Numbered from the stretch's first letter, positions 1-27,796 are shown. The stretch is DNA of 64,000 nucleotides from Tubiluchus corallicola (GCA_030141605.1 JAQGDQ010000199.1:288783-352782), one strand, 5' to 3'. Notes: generated from the letters alone by a model not told the origin. A program made the numbers and translations.

Positions 1-1405
1 AATAAATATAGTAAACAACGTAATTAATTCATTAGAACAAAACGCTGTTGCCATTGGCATTTTTTGTGATCTCTCTAAGGCCTTTGATACAGTTAATCAT
101 GCTATTCTGTTAGATAAGTTATTCCACTATGGCATTAGAGGGATCGCATACTCATGCTTTGCTAATTACCTCAAGGACCACAGTCAGATGTAACAATGTT
201 CCTTCCAACGAAGCAATAGTCACACACGGAGTACCCCAGGGATCTATTTTGGGACCTCTGTTGTTTTTAATATACATTAATGACTTACAAAACTGTATTA
301 CTGACAATGGAAAGGTCTTGACACTAACATTATTAATAGTGAACTCAGTAAAATTACAGCCTGGTTTAAAATCAATAAATTAGCACTAAACTCAACTAAA
401 ACTAAATACATTTTATTCAGAGCTCGTAACAAACCTATAAATATGAACAGTATTATAAAAATTGATGGTAATGCTGTAGAACAAGTAAGCGAAATGAAGT
501 TCCTAGGGGTTATGTTAAATGAACACCTAGATTGGAAACCACACTTAAACATGATTCATTCTAAAGTTGCTTAGAACATTGGCTTAATCAGTCCAGTTAA
601 ACATTGTTTTTCAAAAGAATACCTAATCATTCTTTATAATTGTCTAGTACTGCCAAACTTGACCTGCTGTAATATACTTTGGGGGCACACCTACCCTTCA
701 ACTCTAGTTAAACTAAACTCTCTACAACGTAAATTTATAAGATTGATAGCTAATTTGAACAAGCGTGAACATGTAGGTCTTAATCTTTTTAAGAATTATT
801 TTATCCTAGTGCTAAATGATCTAATAAACCTGAATACGGCTGTGTTCATCTACAAAGCCAAACATAAACTTCACCCCGCTTTCTTTTTAAACCCATTATC
901 TATTAACGTAAGACATTACTCAACAAGATTTAACGAATTTTGTATTAAGTATTGCAGGACTGACGCGGCAAGGCACTTCATCACTAACACTGGCCCTAGA
1001 CTTTGGAATAACATCAACGAATACATAAAAAATTCTTTACTGAAATCTTTTCTAATTATACAGAATAAATCAATTTGATTAATTACACTGCTGTCCCTGT
1101 CGGAATCCATTGTGTTGCTGGCTATGTCAATTTCTACATTTCTATAGGTCATGTTACTCATACAGATACTACCACATCATTCTCCTTCTTTTTATTCTCT
1201 ATTAACCTTTCCTTCTACTCCTTTACTGCTCTTTTCTATTACACTCAGTCCTCATTCATTTGGGGTACTCTAAACAAGTAATTACTTCTTGAGTACCCCA
1301 CGGGTCATTTGCGGCTTGGCATCTTGTGCACATAATAATAAATATGTTATTAAATACTTTTATGTACAATGCTATAATGATCATTGTGGATATATTTAAT
1401 GAATA
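1..1405 (+). mobile_element. Non-LTR retrotransposon (LINE) fragment, RT domain to 3' end, copy 1
   Basis: The first bases encode reverse transcriptase motifs of a LINE ORF2: a KAFDTVNHAIL-type block near 80-110 and the [14 protein letters not shown] block near 212-262. The reading frame is broken by frameshifts and stops, so the copy is dead. Downstream pieces (659-1078) match the C-terminal part of such ORFs. A 3' untranslated region with a hairpin follows, ending in an A-rich tail near 1430. The element enters from the left edge of the window. A second, 5'-truncated copy of the same family lies at 10365-11690. It probably sits in an intron of, or just beyond, the large modular gene on the minus strand. 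Confidence 0.9.
1262..1299 (+). other. Hairpin in LINE 3' UTR (copy 1)
   Basis: Nine bases GGGGTACTC at 1262-1270 pair perfectly with GAGTACCCC at 1291-1299, with a smaller AAGTAATTACTT palindrome in the loop. The same structure recurs in the second LINE copy at 11525-11562 with one change that keeps a G-U pair. It may be the 3' recognition stem used by the element's reverse transcriptase. Confidence 0.6.
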
Positions 1406-1553
1406 AATGAAATGAAATAATTGAGATAGTAAAAAATAAAAAAATAAAAAAACGCAGTAATTTTGCTGTTATGCCATCTACTATGTTAGAAGACTATCCC
1501 TGGTTCAAACCCAGGCTGTGCTCCAAATTTTCGCATTTCCTCCTTTTCAAAGC

Positions 1554-1592
1554 TTGATATCATCAATATATATATATATTGGTGAAATCAAG

Positions 1593-1627
<35 letters not shown>

Positions 1628-1628
1628 C
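1554..1628. repeat. Imperfect palindrome followed by TA microsatellite
   Basis: An imperfect inverted repeat runs from AAGCTTGATATCATCAATA to its near complement ending in ATCAAGCTT, with a TA run at its centre. A longer TA array follows up to about 1627. It may be a small palindromic MITE or a slipped TA tract. Confidence 0.5.
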
Positions 1629-1866
1629 TATTGACATTAAGATTATAAATAATTAATTAAACGATAACTTAGGTACTCATGTAAGGTTGTAAAATACTAA
1701 CCAATTACCTATCTATAAGGAAACCAAAACGAAGAGTGAAATTTGGAAGAAGCAGAAAAGTATTATTACAAGACAAATTGTAGTAATACTTATTTGTGAA
1801 CAGCAGGTCAGATAATTCAAAATTCATGAACAAGAATTAAATATAACTTAGATGCTAGATATTTAC

Positions 1867-17230
<15,364 letters not shown>

Positions 17231-18585
17231 TTCCTATATTTATGTTTCACTATCCGTTTATATCCAATATGCACTTCAAAGTTTTTATTTTAGTATTTGA
17301 ACTTTAAAAGTTCGTTCGTTTTTCTTTTGGCATTCAGTATTGACATGTTAAATTGGTTTTCGCATTGTTATACTGAATTGTATAGATTCACAAATTTACG
17401 AATCATGTTAAGAAATTATGATACATAGTTTTTGCACACACACATATATAAATAGCTTGGCAATGACAACCTGAGGTAAATGCTCTATCTTTACTGTATA
17501 ATTTTAACACACACGATAAAGTATGCAAACACGGTCGCCAATACACCCGTTGTAGCATTTATGGATTCAGTATTTGTTTGATTTGGTTCAAAGTTCCTTG
17601 ATAATACTCAGCCGTTATAAACTTCCCACTTTGGCACATCGTACCCCTGAGAGTGCTCCACATTGCTGAGATAAAACAAATTCTATATTTTTTATTCTGT
17701 TTTGAATATTCTTTATTTCATTGTGTGAACAAATTTACTTCCTAAGATTGGTGACACAAATACCACGACACACTTTTAAAACGTACTATACTAAATAGCT
17801 TAATAGTGAGTGTGACATCAGCAAGTCTTAATTTTGCCTTTAACTGCTCAGGAAAGAAAATAATCTCCACTTCAGATTCACCATGAAAAGTGACTAGATT
17901 GTGTTTACTTGCCTTGATGGCAAATGTCCTCTGCATTTTAATACTTTGTCTGTCCAGTCTATAAGACGCAAGGGGCGTTTGATGATGACCATTGCATTTA
18001 TCTTTTAATGCTTTACTATAATTATTAAAATTAAATAACAATCAAAGTGTAAAGTGAGTTAAAAAACCAGTCGAATTAACAGCAAATAAGTATTTAATTG
18101 AGTGTGTTAATTTGCAGTTAGGTTCTTCTATTTAAACATAACTTTTGCAAGAAAATGATAATTTATTTTTCCTTTCATTTGTCACTCTGAAAATTTTGCT
18201 GTGGAATTTCTTGCTTGGAAAACCAGAAATATTTATAAAAGGAAAAAAGGAAAGTTTACAATATTTTGCTAATTTAATGGTCTGCTTGATACGTGGAGTG
18301 GTGTACTTTTGACCAGTCTTCCGAATGCATAAACGATTTCTAACTTTATACGAGTCTGTGACAAATTTGTTTGTTTTTTGATATGAAAAAGGAAGTTCTT
18401 TCTACAGCTGATACATGCAACATAAACTTTGATATTTACATAAACTTTTCTTTGCTGATGATTTTCTGTGATGGACGGATACAGAATAATTATGACAATT
18501 CATTTGCTGAAGTCGAGCAGTAATACTAAAACAATGCTGAATAAAATGAAATGTTATAAGAAAAGACTTTGTAGACTTTAATGAG
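17231..18585. other. Upstream region of the modular gene, no gene seen
   Basis: AT-rich sequence holding the presumed promoter of the minus-strand WSC gene. No TATA element is convincing. A 99-codon minus-strand open frame at 17742-18041 has no recognisable family and no clear splice context. Confidence 0.5.
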
Positions 18586-19400
18586 TGATTCACTGACATA
18601 AGTGGCACAGTATTGTAAATAAAGTGATTGGGATTCCCCACTGATATAAGAAATGATATCAATTTTACAGCATTCGGCGTCATTGATTCTCTCTGAATTA
18701 ACAAAATTAATTAGGCCGTCTGTTAGTGGTTAAAGTGTACGTAATAAATTCTATATTCATCAATAATTAAGTTAACTAAAGGACAAATCAAGTTTTGTTA
18801 GACAAATGTTTGGCCAAATGTGAGGATTTTTAGAATAGCGGGCACGGGTGGCCAACTGGTACGTCACTTGGTTGCGGATCCAGGTGTCCTGGATTCAAAT
18901 CCCAGTATTTTCTAGAGTCTAAATAAAGTCATGCTAAATAAAAACATTTTAGAAGAAAATACTTTGAAAACTTTGGTTAGATGTTCACTGACATAAGTGC
19001 AACAGTATTGTGAATAAAGTGATTGGGATTTTCCTGCTGGTATGAGAATTTACAGCAATCGACGTCACTGATTCCATTTTAATCTATGAAATTAATTAGG
19101 CAGCCTGTTAGTGGTTAATGTGTATTTTATTATTATTATAGAATGTATAATAATATTCTACATTCATCAATGATTAGGTTAACCAAAGCACCAGTCAAGT
19201 TTCTGTTTTTTTGCTAGATAACTATGCGGTCTTACTGTTAGGTTTTCTAGTACAAATTTAAAAGGATTTTCTTTTGTTTGACACACATCTGGGCTCGGTG
19301 GTCAATTGGTACGTCTCTTGGCTGCCGATCTAGGTCTTCGTGATTTAAATCCCATTCATGTGGGAAATTTTCGAGCTATTTCAACTCGAATGGGACATTT
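18586..19400 (+). repeat. Two diverged copies of a repeat with tRNA-like (SINE) heads
   Basis: Segments starting TTCACTGACATAAGTG at 18588 and 18984 are about 75-80% alike by eye for some 200 bases. Each is followed by a tRNA-like block: 18840-18906 and 19291-19357. These have an A-box-like TGGCCAACTGGTACG / TGGTCAATTGGTACG and a B-box-like GGATTCAAATCCC / GATTTAAATCCC. They look like tRNA-derived SINEs with pol III promoter remains, not working tRNA genes. Confidence 0.6.
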
Positions 19401-21540
19401 TAGAGTACATAGTCATGTACTGGAGGAAGAAAGGTGGCCAGGTGATGGATTAACCACGTATTTTCTTCGTGTGCCGAAAATATAGATGCCGTAACCATTT
19501 ATCCCTGCTGCATTAATCTTGAAACAATTCTTCTTATTTAAGTTGACAAGTTAATAGCAAATTGGTTTTTGATACAACAAAAGATTGTTAGTATGCAATT
19601 GTTGGAGCAGGAAGTAAAATTAAACAGTAACAAAAACTATTGAATTTGAGTGAATCTCAGAAGAGTATATAAAGAACAACAAGAGCCTTACCGTCGCCGT
19701 TGAACAACAGTGACTGGTTTTAACTCACTAATAACAGTTACCTACTATATGCTCTATAATCACGTAGTCAGCAAAGATGGCTGCTTCAGAACAACAATGA
19801 CTCCATTCCTTTTTTTGTATGCAAATAATCCGGAATGTAAGGTTTTTAGTTTTTAGTTTTTTTGTGCCCAACTGCCTGGATATGTCGTTTCAGTGAAGCA
19901 CTATTTCTCGTCGTAAATGAATCCGCTTTTTTAGTATTTTTTGTGCCCAACTGCCGGATATGTCGTTTCAGTGAAACACTATTTCCCGTTGTAAATGAAC
20001 CCGCTTTTATATTATCATTTACGTTGATTCATGGAAGTCCTCTCTCCTCCTGTCTGACTTCTTTCCTCCATCGCTCTCTACATCTCTTTCTCTCTTTCCC
20101 ACACTCTTTCTCATCTCTCACGTTCCTCTCTTTTCTCTCTCTCTGTCTTTTTGTCTGTGTCTCTCTCCCTCTCTCGCCCCCTTCTTCTCTTTTCTCTAGC
20201 TGGCTCTTTCTCTCTCTCTCCTCCCTTTTATCACTCCCCCTCTAATCTCTCTTTCTCATTCTTTTCTCTCTCTTTTTTCTCATCTCTTTGCTCCGCCACA
20301 TTCGCTCTAGTTCTGCGATACTTTGCCCTGGGGAATTCAATATTAAACTCTTAAAAGCACATGCGTGTATTTAGAATGCATTATTGTCTACCTCGCAGTG
20401 AGAAAATAGTAAAGTTTGTATTATTTGAACAACAAGGACAACACAGCAAACTGATCTGTTCTAACCGCACATTCAGACTAGCGAATTTTCTATAGCCAGT
20501 TTTTCCTCTGACAGTCTTCACTTTATTAGTGTCTGATTTTACTAGGCAGCACTTATGATATCACTTTGCAAGACCAAGACAAACAACTAGGAACTGTACT
20601 ATATATTTCCAGAAAGTTTCCAGGGATTTCTAGGTCAATCAGCCGGAGTTTATTGGAATTTAAAAACGATGTCAAATTAAACTGCCACAAAATATATTAT
20701 AAAATATTGCTGCCCTTAAAATAAAAAATGTAAAATACAGAGAAAGTGCCAGTATGCTTGCCTCAGTATTGGAAGCTTAATGTAGCATAAGTCCTTAGCG
20801 AGTGAAGTTCAACAAAATAAAGCACGAGTATTAAAAGGATGGGTGACTGATGATTTCATTTACAGTAATTTTTTCTCGAAAAAGAAAACTTCTCATGGCG
20901 TTCGTACTCGTCGAGTGGACAGGGGCTTTGCTAAAAAGAGCATTAAAATGCCATATTGACCATATCGACTGTACTCAAGCCGTACTCATGCTGTGCTTAA
21001 GCAAAAAATAAAAAAAAAACGTTTGATAAATATTGCAAAATCCTGTAATGACAGGGGTACAATTGCAATGCAGTGGAACAATTCCAGAGTTTACAATTTC
21101 CATCTTACTAAATATGTAAACTTGAAATTTCGAATTTTAATTTTAACGATTAATTTCAGTCACATTGAATTCGACCAAACTCCTACCACGAATTGACGCA
21201 AGGTACTTTGGACCATGTCAGCTCTACGGATTGAAAAAATAGACCTACTTCATAGTCATGTTTCATGGTTTTTCAATGCGGTACAACATATCCATTCTAC
21301 GTAAGAAGTCCTAAATAAAACATTACAATACGTTGTTGCACGTCATAGTTTTGCAAAGTCTTAAATTAAATCATACTCGCATTTCTGCATGCTTGATTCT
21401 TTGCTGTGCACTTTCTGCAAGTATTTTGTATCCTTTTGCTGCTACATATTTTTGATTTTCCCTGTTTGATTTTGATTGTTCTGCTGAGAAGAGCGAACGT
21501 AATCTTTGGCTGTGCAGTTAGCTCAACAATGGCCACACTA
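19401..21540. other. Gene-free stretch with pyrimidine-rich block
   Basis: No gene supported. A CT-rich tract at about 20037-20290 makes spurious serine/leucine-rich frames. A small direct repeat (GCCCAACTGCC..GGATATGTCGTTTCAGTGAA, about 82 bases apart) occurs at 19864 and 19946. Confidence 0.6.
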
Positions 21541-22097
21541 TAGGTTTACACGTCAAATGCAGACACAGGAAAGTTCAAATGTGACTTAGGTATGTCAATT
21601 GTAGACACAGGAATTTCGAATGTGTTTTGGTAACTCAAATGTGACTTAGGTATGTCAATTGTAGACACAGGAATTTCGAATGTGTTTTGGTAACTCAAAT
21701 GTGACTTAGGTAAGTCAAATGTAGATGCATTACTTTGAATAAATCGGTAATTAAGTTATTTAAGTGCAAATTAGAAAAAGATAAACCAAAGCTAGTGCAT
21801 CTATTAGTAGGCCTATAACGTTGTTATTTTAACTTAGGAGCAATTATTAAATTGAAATTAAAGAAGATTAAATTTAACATCCTTAAACTTTAACACCTAT
21901 CCACATTTGAGATACCAATGTCACATTTGACTTGACATGTGTCTACATTTGACTTACAAAAGCGCTCAAGATTTGTTGAAAACCATTGTTAACACATTTG
22001 AACTACCTAAATCTACATTTGAGTTACCAAGACACATTTGAATTACCTAAATCTACATTTGAGTTAACGCAGGTCTACATTTGACATGTAAAACCTA
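21541..22097. mobile_element. MITE with long inverted repeats and TA flanks
   Basis: The left end TAGGTTTACACGTCAAATG and the complement of the right end (TAGGTTTTACATGTCAAATG) match, and TA lies directly outside both ends, as for Tc1/mariner-type targets. Subterminal motifs of the type TCAAATGTAGA recur many times in opposite directions in the two halves. No transposase is present. Confidence 0.75.
21574..21720. repeat. 60-bp minisatellite inside the MITE
   Basis: A 60-base unit (AACTCAAATGTGACTTAGGT and onward to GTGTTTTGGT) is repeated exactly once and then partly again. It has grown from the subterminal TCAAATGT motifs of the element. Confidence 0.9.
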
Positions 22098-22699
22098 TAA
22101 ATAATGAGAATTTCATTTGAAATATCGTTAAAGAAGCATGGAAAACAGATTCTTAGTTAAAGACGTTTAAGTACATGTCTGCAAATGAAGACAGCTTCAT
22201 CAAAATTAACAATTTTCTTAAGACGGCCGATAGATGGCGTGTCAACTTCAACTTAATTATTTTTGCGTTAATATTTTTATTTAATCACAAAGGTGTGAAA
22301 TGTTGATGTCGTTGAGGCACCTTCATAGTGATAAAGGTTTTTGTATTTTGCTATCACATGAACAGTGGTTCCATAGAAAATTCTTCAGCTATCACACGCG
22401 CTAGGGCGCACGGAAGAGAAAAAATTCCTATTACTTTAGGTAAACGAATTCAATGTACCACGAGGAGACTAGATCTACAAGCCTTTTATTCCAGTGTTTA
22501 TGTTTTGCCTTGCAAAAGGGTAAAGGGATAAGCGTTATGGGAACAATCCCTCCATTTGAAAAGCTTGAAGAAATATATGAATGCAATAATAATTTGTACT
22601 TGTTTGCAGTTTACATAAAAACGGACAGCCTAACTGCTTGTGGCGTGTTAGAAAATAATACGTGCTGTAGATATATTATATTACAATAAGGGTAATAAG

Positions 22700-23482
22700 C
22701 AGGGTGCATAAGATTATGGAAATGTATAAAATAAATAAAATAGCTTATTTTATGGATTTTTGAAATTTTATTTTATGGATATCAATAAAATAAGAAATAG
22801 ACTATATCTGGAACGAGATGCCCAGGGGAAATCAATTAAAAAGTAAAAACAGGAGTGCTTGAAACGTGTTTTTAAACACGCAGGACTTAGTTTTAATTTT
22901 ATCTGTTTCGTTTTAATTTTATCGGTTTCATATCACTGCAAATTTAATCAAATTTTACGAGACAATGCCTTGTAATTCATCACTTTCATTTCAAATAATT
23001 CGTCTATTTGGTACGAATGTAGAATGCCCTCTAGGCTGAAGTTTCCGATCCAATGCCCGTATTCAGTTTTGATTGCCTATTGCTTTGCACCTTCTTTTTC
23101 TTCCTTTACGAAATGTACACAAAACAGACACTCTACAGAGAGTACGTCTCTGGTGGCTGGGTCTCTCTCAGTTATTTTCAGACCGAACTCCAGCTCATGC
23201 TTTGGTTGAAACTTCGCCATCTTGATAACAAAAAGACAATGAAAAAAACAATGTAAAATAGCAAATCCGGAAATGCGCTTTTGTTGGTTTGTTTTCTTTC
23301 TCTTTCTCTCCTTCTAACGTTCGTTTTCAGTGTTGCCAATGCTTACAACTCGTTACTTTGTACAAAAAATCACAAAAAAATATTTTTTTATTTTATGCAT
23401 TCCTTATTTTATGGATTTTTCAAATTTTATTTTATGGATTTCTGGTCTTATTTTATGGATATCCATAATCTTATGCAGCCTG
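22700..23482 (-). mobile_element. Non-autonomous hAT-type DNA transposon, complete, with 8-bp target duplication
   Basis: Ends are CAGGGTGCATAAGATTATGG on the left and, as complement, CAGGCTGCATAAGATTATGG on the right. The 8-bp GTAATAAG flanks both sides (22692-22699 and 23483-23490). CAG-starting ends and an 8-bp duplication are hAT hallmarks. Subterminal TTATTTTATGGATTTT motifs repeat inside both ends. Length is 783 bases, too short for a full transposase. Confidence 0.88.
23077..23220 (-). pseudogene. Transposase N-terminal remnant inside the hAT-type element
   Basis: From ATG at 23220 the minus strand reads MAKFQPKHELEFGLKITERD, then VECLFCVHFVKEEKEGAKQ and a stop, 47 residues. A CxxC followed by His-containing text suggests the start of a BED/zinc-finger region of a hAT-like protein. 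It stays loosely open beyond the stop in the same frame. It is a decayed fragment. Confidence 0.5.
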
Positions 23483-23490
23483 GTAATAAG

Positions 23491-26400
23491 CATTTTGGAT
23501 GAAATTTTCTAACACTGGGTCCGTAAAATGCCCATCAAAATTTGTTAGTCTATTGGTAGATACGCCTCTGTTAACACTTTTATATATCAGCCATATTTAT
23601 GCTTATTTTATTATTTTATGATCCTAGCTTCAGATTGATTCAACATAACCTTTGCAAAGGAGGCGGAGCCATCAACATGCATAAAGAAGGTAGAACGTTG
23701 CCTGTTGCCTGCCAAAGATAAATAGCATAATTTCTGTTGGCAAAGAATGATCAGCTTTAGGTAAGTAATTGCCAAATCATCACGCATTTTATAATCATTG
23801 CAAACACGGACTCTTGCATAACTAGTAATAGTGACTGGTAGTAAAATTAACGTTGTTGTATAAGTACATTATACTATGTTTGATGCTAATATCCTAACAA
23901 TAATACTTAGCATTAAGTTATTTAACACTTTTATATAAACCTCGACGTTAATTTACCTTCCGAGTAAAAGCGAAGTTGGCAAAAATATGACATTCTCAGC
24001 AACTCCGCAGTTCAGTTTGACTTGTAAGTTTTGCTCTAATTGACTTTGTCCTTGCTGCCGCCAATTCGTGTTGTTCACAACTAGAAAGTACATGCACAAA
24101 TGCACAATTTTGAACACGCTTCTGTTCAATTGTAATATTAATACATAACAAGTTATGCTGCATCAGGTGGCGCGCCACAATGCTCTTAACAATGAAACTT
24201 TTAGTTTTTTTGCATTTCCAAGTAACGTCTCAGAGACTTTAGTTACTTCTGATGCACTTTATTGCAAAACGTTAAAAAAGAAAACTTTATAAAACTGAAT
24301 ACAATGCAAAAGTATGCATTTAGACTAATACATGGCTAATATCCCCCGGTCTGCTAAACAACATGAAACTTCAAAAACAAATTTAAGAATCTTCCACAAA
24401 AAACTCAGATAAAACATTAATATTTCTTTATGAGTAAACTGAATGATACTTTGCACAGTTTAAATCAAATTATTGTAAACAATAAATTTGAAAATCATTC
24501 CACATGAAAACAAGTCATAAATTTATGGAAATCACTATTCAGTGATATAAAGCAAAAATAATATCTCTCCGACTTCAAAAAGAAATTAAAAGAATATCAC
24601 TATAACGGCTGTCAACTTCCAAATTATGCTTATGAAAACCAATGTAAAAACTGGTCCAAGAAATACGATAAACAAAGAGGTTATGCTAGGTGCGAGCACA
24701 TGTTTTTAGGTTGTACTGAAGCATAGCGCAAAGCAGCGACCAGCCGACCAGCAAGTGGCACCTCAAAAATACTCAAATGCAGTATAACATATGAAACTCT
24801 CATAAAATAGTTTTGGGAGTGCAAAATAAGCGCCATCTTTACTTAATGGAATGGCGTCATCAATGCTATGATGCATATTAAGAACGGTTTCGAATAAAAC
24901 CGTAATCACTTTCTTTGCTCTATCTTTTATCCTCATTTTAAAGAATAGTTGTGATGACATTAGAAAAAGTATGGAAAGAAGCAGGGTTTTCGCTGACCTG
25001 GTTAACTGGTAGTTCTTTCCCTGTAAAACAGATTTTCTAAACTTGATCTCATTTGTCGCAAGAATGAGAAGTGCATTAATACTTTAAGCCATTTGTCATT
25101 ATAGATTATGATATATATATACCATATTTACATTGTATACATTATCAATATACATTATATCAACATAATAAATGGAGGTTTTTACAAAGTCATGGCACAT
25201 AAATTACACAAATAAAATGTATGTTAACAAATCCATTTCACAACCAGTATAAATTCATATATCCTTGTAATGTGTCTGATCGTGTGATTGTCATGCATAT
25301 ACCTAATCAACGTGGTCATTTCTGCAAACACACATGATAAACAATGTTATTATGGGCCATAAACTTCTACCTAAAATGACATCAAAATGCTTTAAATGTC
25401 ATTTTTCATCAGCTTCCATTTTCCTGCGTATTTTGACACATGAAGCTTGTGTTTTGCACATATGTGTTGCACTGCGTTGATATAATTGTTCTTTGAGTTG
25501 AGTTTAACTGTTCTTTTTTAAATTTGGTATCTATACTTTCCGTTTTAAAGCAAAATACTAGATTAACAGGAACAGGTTAGCCAAAGTCTTTGCTGTTTTT
25601 CTTACTTCCACGTTTAGTTGTGTTTTACTGATCGTATTTCTAGAAATACTGTTTTTACATTATTAATTTCTTAGATAATTTTCAGTGTTCACAGCAGATT
25701 TTGAGTTTAGGCTGTTTGCAGTTTTGTCTTCTGGCTCACGCTCCTGTAACTTGACAATTACCATTCTATGTAGTAATTTCGTTAAATATTCCTTAATGCA
25801 AAGTAAACATCAGGAACAATAATGAAGAATAAACATCATATAATTTAAACATTATTTTTCACATTGCTACAATATATAGGCCTATCCACCACCACTGAGA
25901 GACATATTTATATATCTAACGCTACCTAAAGGCATTAGTCTGAAAACATATAATCAAGCATACAATTAAAGCAAAAAATGTTTAGTCGGGGAGACCCAAG
26001 ACTTCGTTGATATAATATGGATTCGTGAAGACAGACGTCAGTAGAAAAAGCAGACATCTCAACTCCAAAGATAGCTAGCTCGAAAATACTTTATGCCAAA
26101 CCATTTTAAACTGCACTACAGCCAATCCCTTCTGATACCAGTGTATCATGGATGGCGGTCAAGAAGTCCAGGATTCAAATCTGGATCCACGTGAACTTGA
26201 ATTGTTACAAAATAACTCGCGGTTTCTCCTGCACTACTGGCTGCACTGAGGAATAGGTGCTTGGATGGAAAGTTGTGAATAGATAATTACTGAAAAACAA
26301 TGATCCCAGTAGCCAAATATACATGTTAAGAGACAAATCGTGAGCTTATTTGTCAAACTCCCTATATATATAGGGAGTAATAATGTGGATAAATGCTGCT

Positions 26401-26900
26401 TTCATATTTAATGCTATGTTTATGTAATGAGTGCAAAGCACGACACATTACGTTATGGAATTACGACACAAAATGCGCTATTGTGGAATTCGTAGTTTTG
26501 TTCGACGCTGCTAAATAACTTAATTTTTATTATTTCATTTTATTTTTATTTACCTTTGTTAAGACAAAATACTATGCAAATTTGCCAGGTAAACGAGGAT
26601 TTTACAAAACGTCAACTCTTTATGGACACTTTTGCTAAAACATTGCAATGCACTATAAAACTCACTATAATTAGTTATTATACTTACGTCATTATTATCT
26701 AAGTGCTTCTAGGTTCTAAAATGGCACGCCCCACCTGATGTTGAAGCTATGCATTCCTGCCCGGCGCCATACCCACGATGCATCATCAGCTTTCAGTAAT
26801 CTAGAGTTATATTTAATAGATCTTTTTGCAGTATATCCTCTCGGCCTTTTGTCCCTCACTAAATATTATAGCAAAAGAGAGAAACCAACCCTATACAATG
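23491..26900. other. Gene-free AT-rich stretch
   Basis: No gene supported. Plus-strand codons at about 24510-24690 (WKSLFSDIK, FKKKLKEYHYNG) weakly resemble the C-terminus of a LINE ORF2. A perfect 22-base palindrome, ACTCCCTATATATATAGGGAGT when read from 26357, stands alone in AT-rich sequence. Confidence 0.5.
26357..26378. repeat. Perfect 22-bp palindrome
   Basis: The 22 bases are fully self-complementary around a TATATATA centre. No neighbouring element explains it. Confidence 0.8.
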
Positions 26901-26902
26901 TG

Positions 26903-27796
26903 CTAGTGATGATCGATATGTGGTGAATAACTAAAAACGTCAAAATCTTTTTTAAAAAGGTTAATTAATTGTAAATAAGCATTGGGTGTTAGTTGGTTGT
27001 AATATTCCTTCAAAACTGCACTGGTGGTGTTCTGTTTTTGCGTAACATATCCAGTTTTGTCTTTTGTAGGAAAAGTGACATTGGGATTCACCTTTAACGC
27101 CTTTAGTACATACGCTGCTTCTTTTTTGATATTTTCATATTTTCCTACAAAATCGTATTTTATTTCACACACATTACACAAATCAAAAATAGGTGTCCAA
27201 TGTCTATCAGTTGATAACGAAGAATTATGCTCCTCCAATATATAACTGACAAACTCCGCGAATGTTGGAGGGTGGGAATCGTAATGAGCCATAGCTTGTT
27301 TGTCATTGGCAAACGTTCCCCTTTTCCTCAATATTTTTAATCCTACAGAACGCCGATAGTTTCTGTCATATCCTCCTATGCCAAGCATTTTGTTTCTATA
27401 AGCTGAGAGAACTCTTTCCATTGGGTGTCTAACAAACAAGAATTTATAGCTTGAAATAAACAATTTGCTTCTGTTTCTTAACATCCTATGCTGCTCCAAA
27501 AGAAATGGCTTGGACTTCAAATAAAAGTAATGAGCTTCGTCGAACTTGATATTCTGCGCACTATTGTATTTGGCAGGTTGAAGAATTGCCATAAATGTTC
27601 GCTTCCAGTTTGTATTACTAACTTTAGGAACTGAACAATAGACAACACTTGGAGATTTCAACACTATCAACCTGCTCGACCAATTGAAAACTGACGCACT
27701 ATCGTTACTTTTTCTGTACTTCTCACACGTTCTTTGCACGTGTTGAAGTCTTATTTTATTCAAGTTTGCAATTTTCTCATGAGGTACTTCTGGTTT
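26903..27796 (-). CDS. Carbohydrate sulfotransferase (Sulfotransfer_2 / HNK-1ST-CHST8-14 type), C-terminal exon
   Basis: Transfers sulfate from PAPS to a sugar hydroxyl on glycoprotein or glycosaminoglycan chains in the Golgi, by family knowledge. This last exon encodes 297 residues and the whole catalytic domain. The 5'-phosphosulfate loop is CSVPKVSNTNWKR (about residues 54-66) and the 3'-phosphate motif is FLFVRHPMERVLSAYRNK (about 119-136). Further family marks are RHWTPIFDLCNVCEIKYDFVG and the closing YLQLINLFKKDFDVFSY. A good acceptor (TTTCTTTCAG) lies just before Lys-Pro-Glu-Val at 27796; the frame stays open upstream to 28015. The domain lacks its own membrane anchor, which is probably on an upstream exon (see 29814-29919). 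Confidence 0.9.
   Translation of the reverse strand, partial: KPEVPHEKIANLNKIRLQHVQRTCEKYRKSNDSASVFNWSSRLIVLKSPSVVYCSVPKVSNTNWKRTFMAILQPAKYNSAQNIKFDEAHYFYLKSKPFLLEQHRMLRNRSKLFISSYKFLFVRHPMERVLSAYRNKMLGIGGYDRNYRRSVGLKILRKRGTFANDKQAMAHYDSHPPTFAEFVSYILEEHNSSLSTDRHWTPIFDLCNVCEIKYDFVGKYENIKKEAAYVLKALKVNPNVTFPTKDKTGYVTQKQNTTSAVLKEYYNQLTPNAYLQLINLFKKDFDVFSYSPHIDHH

Noticed and set aside
17742-18041. 99-codon minus-strand frame upstream of the WSC gene
   Set aside because: No family recognised and no clear splice sites; it could be an exon but the support is too weak.
18840-18906. Possible tRNA gene
   Set aside because: A and B boxes are present, but the acceptor stem does not pair and the anticodon loop appears to have eight bases; a SINE head fits better.
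19862-20354. Leu/Ser-rich plus-strand frames
   Set aside because: They cross a pyrimidine-rich tract and have no other sign of coding.
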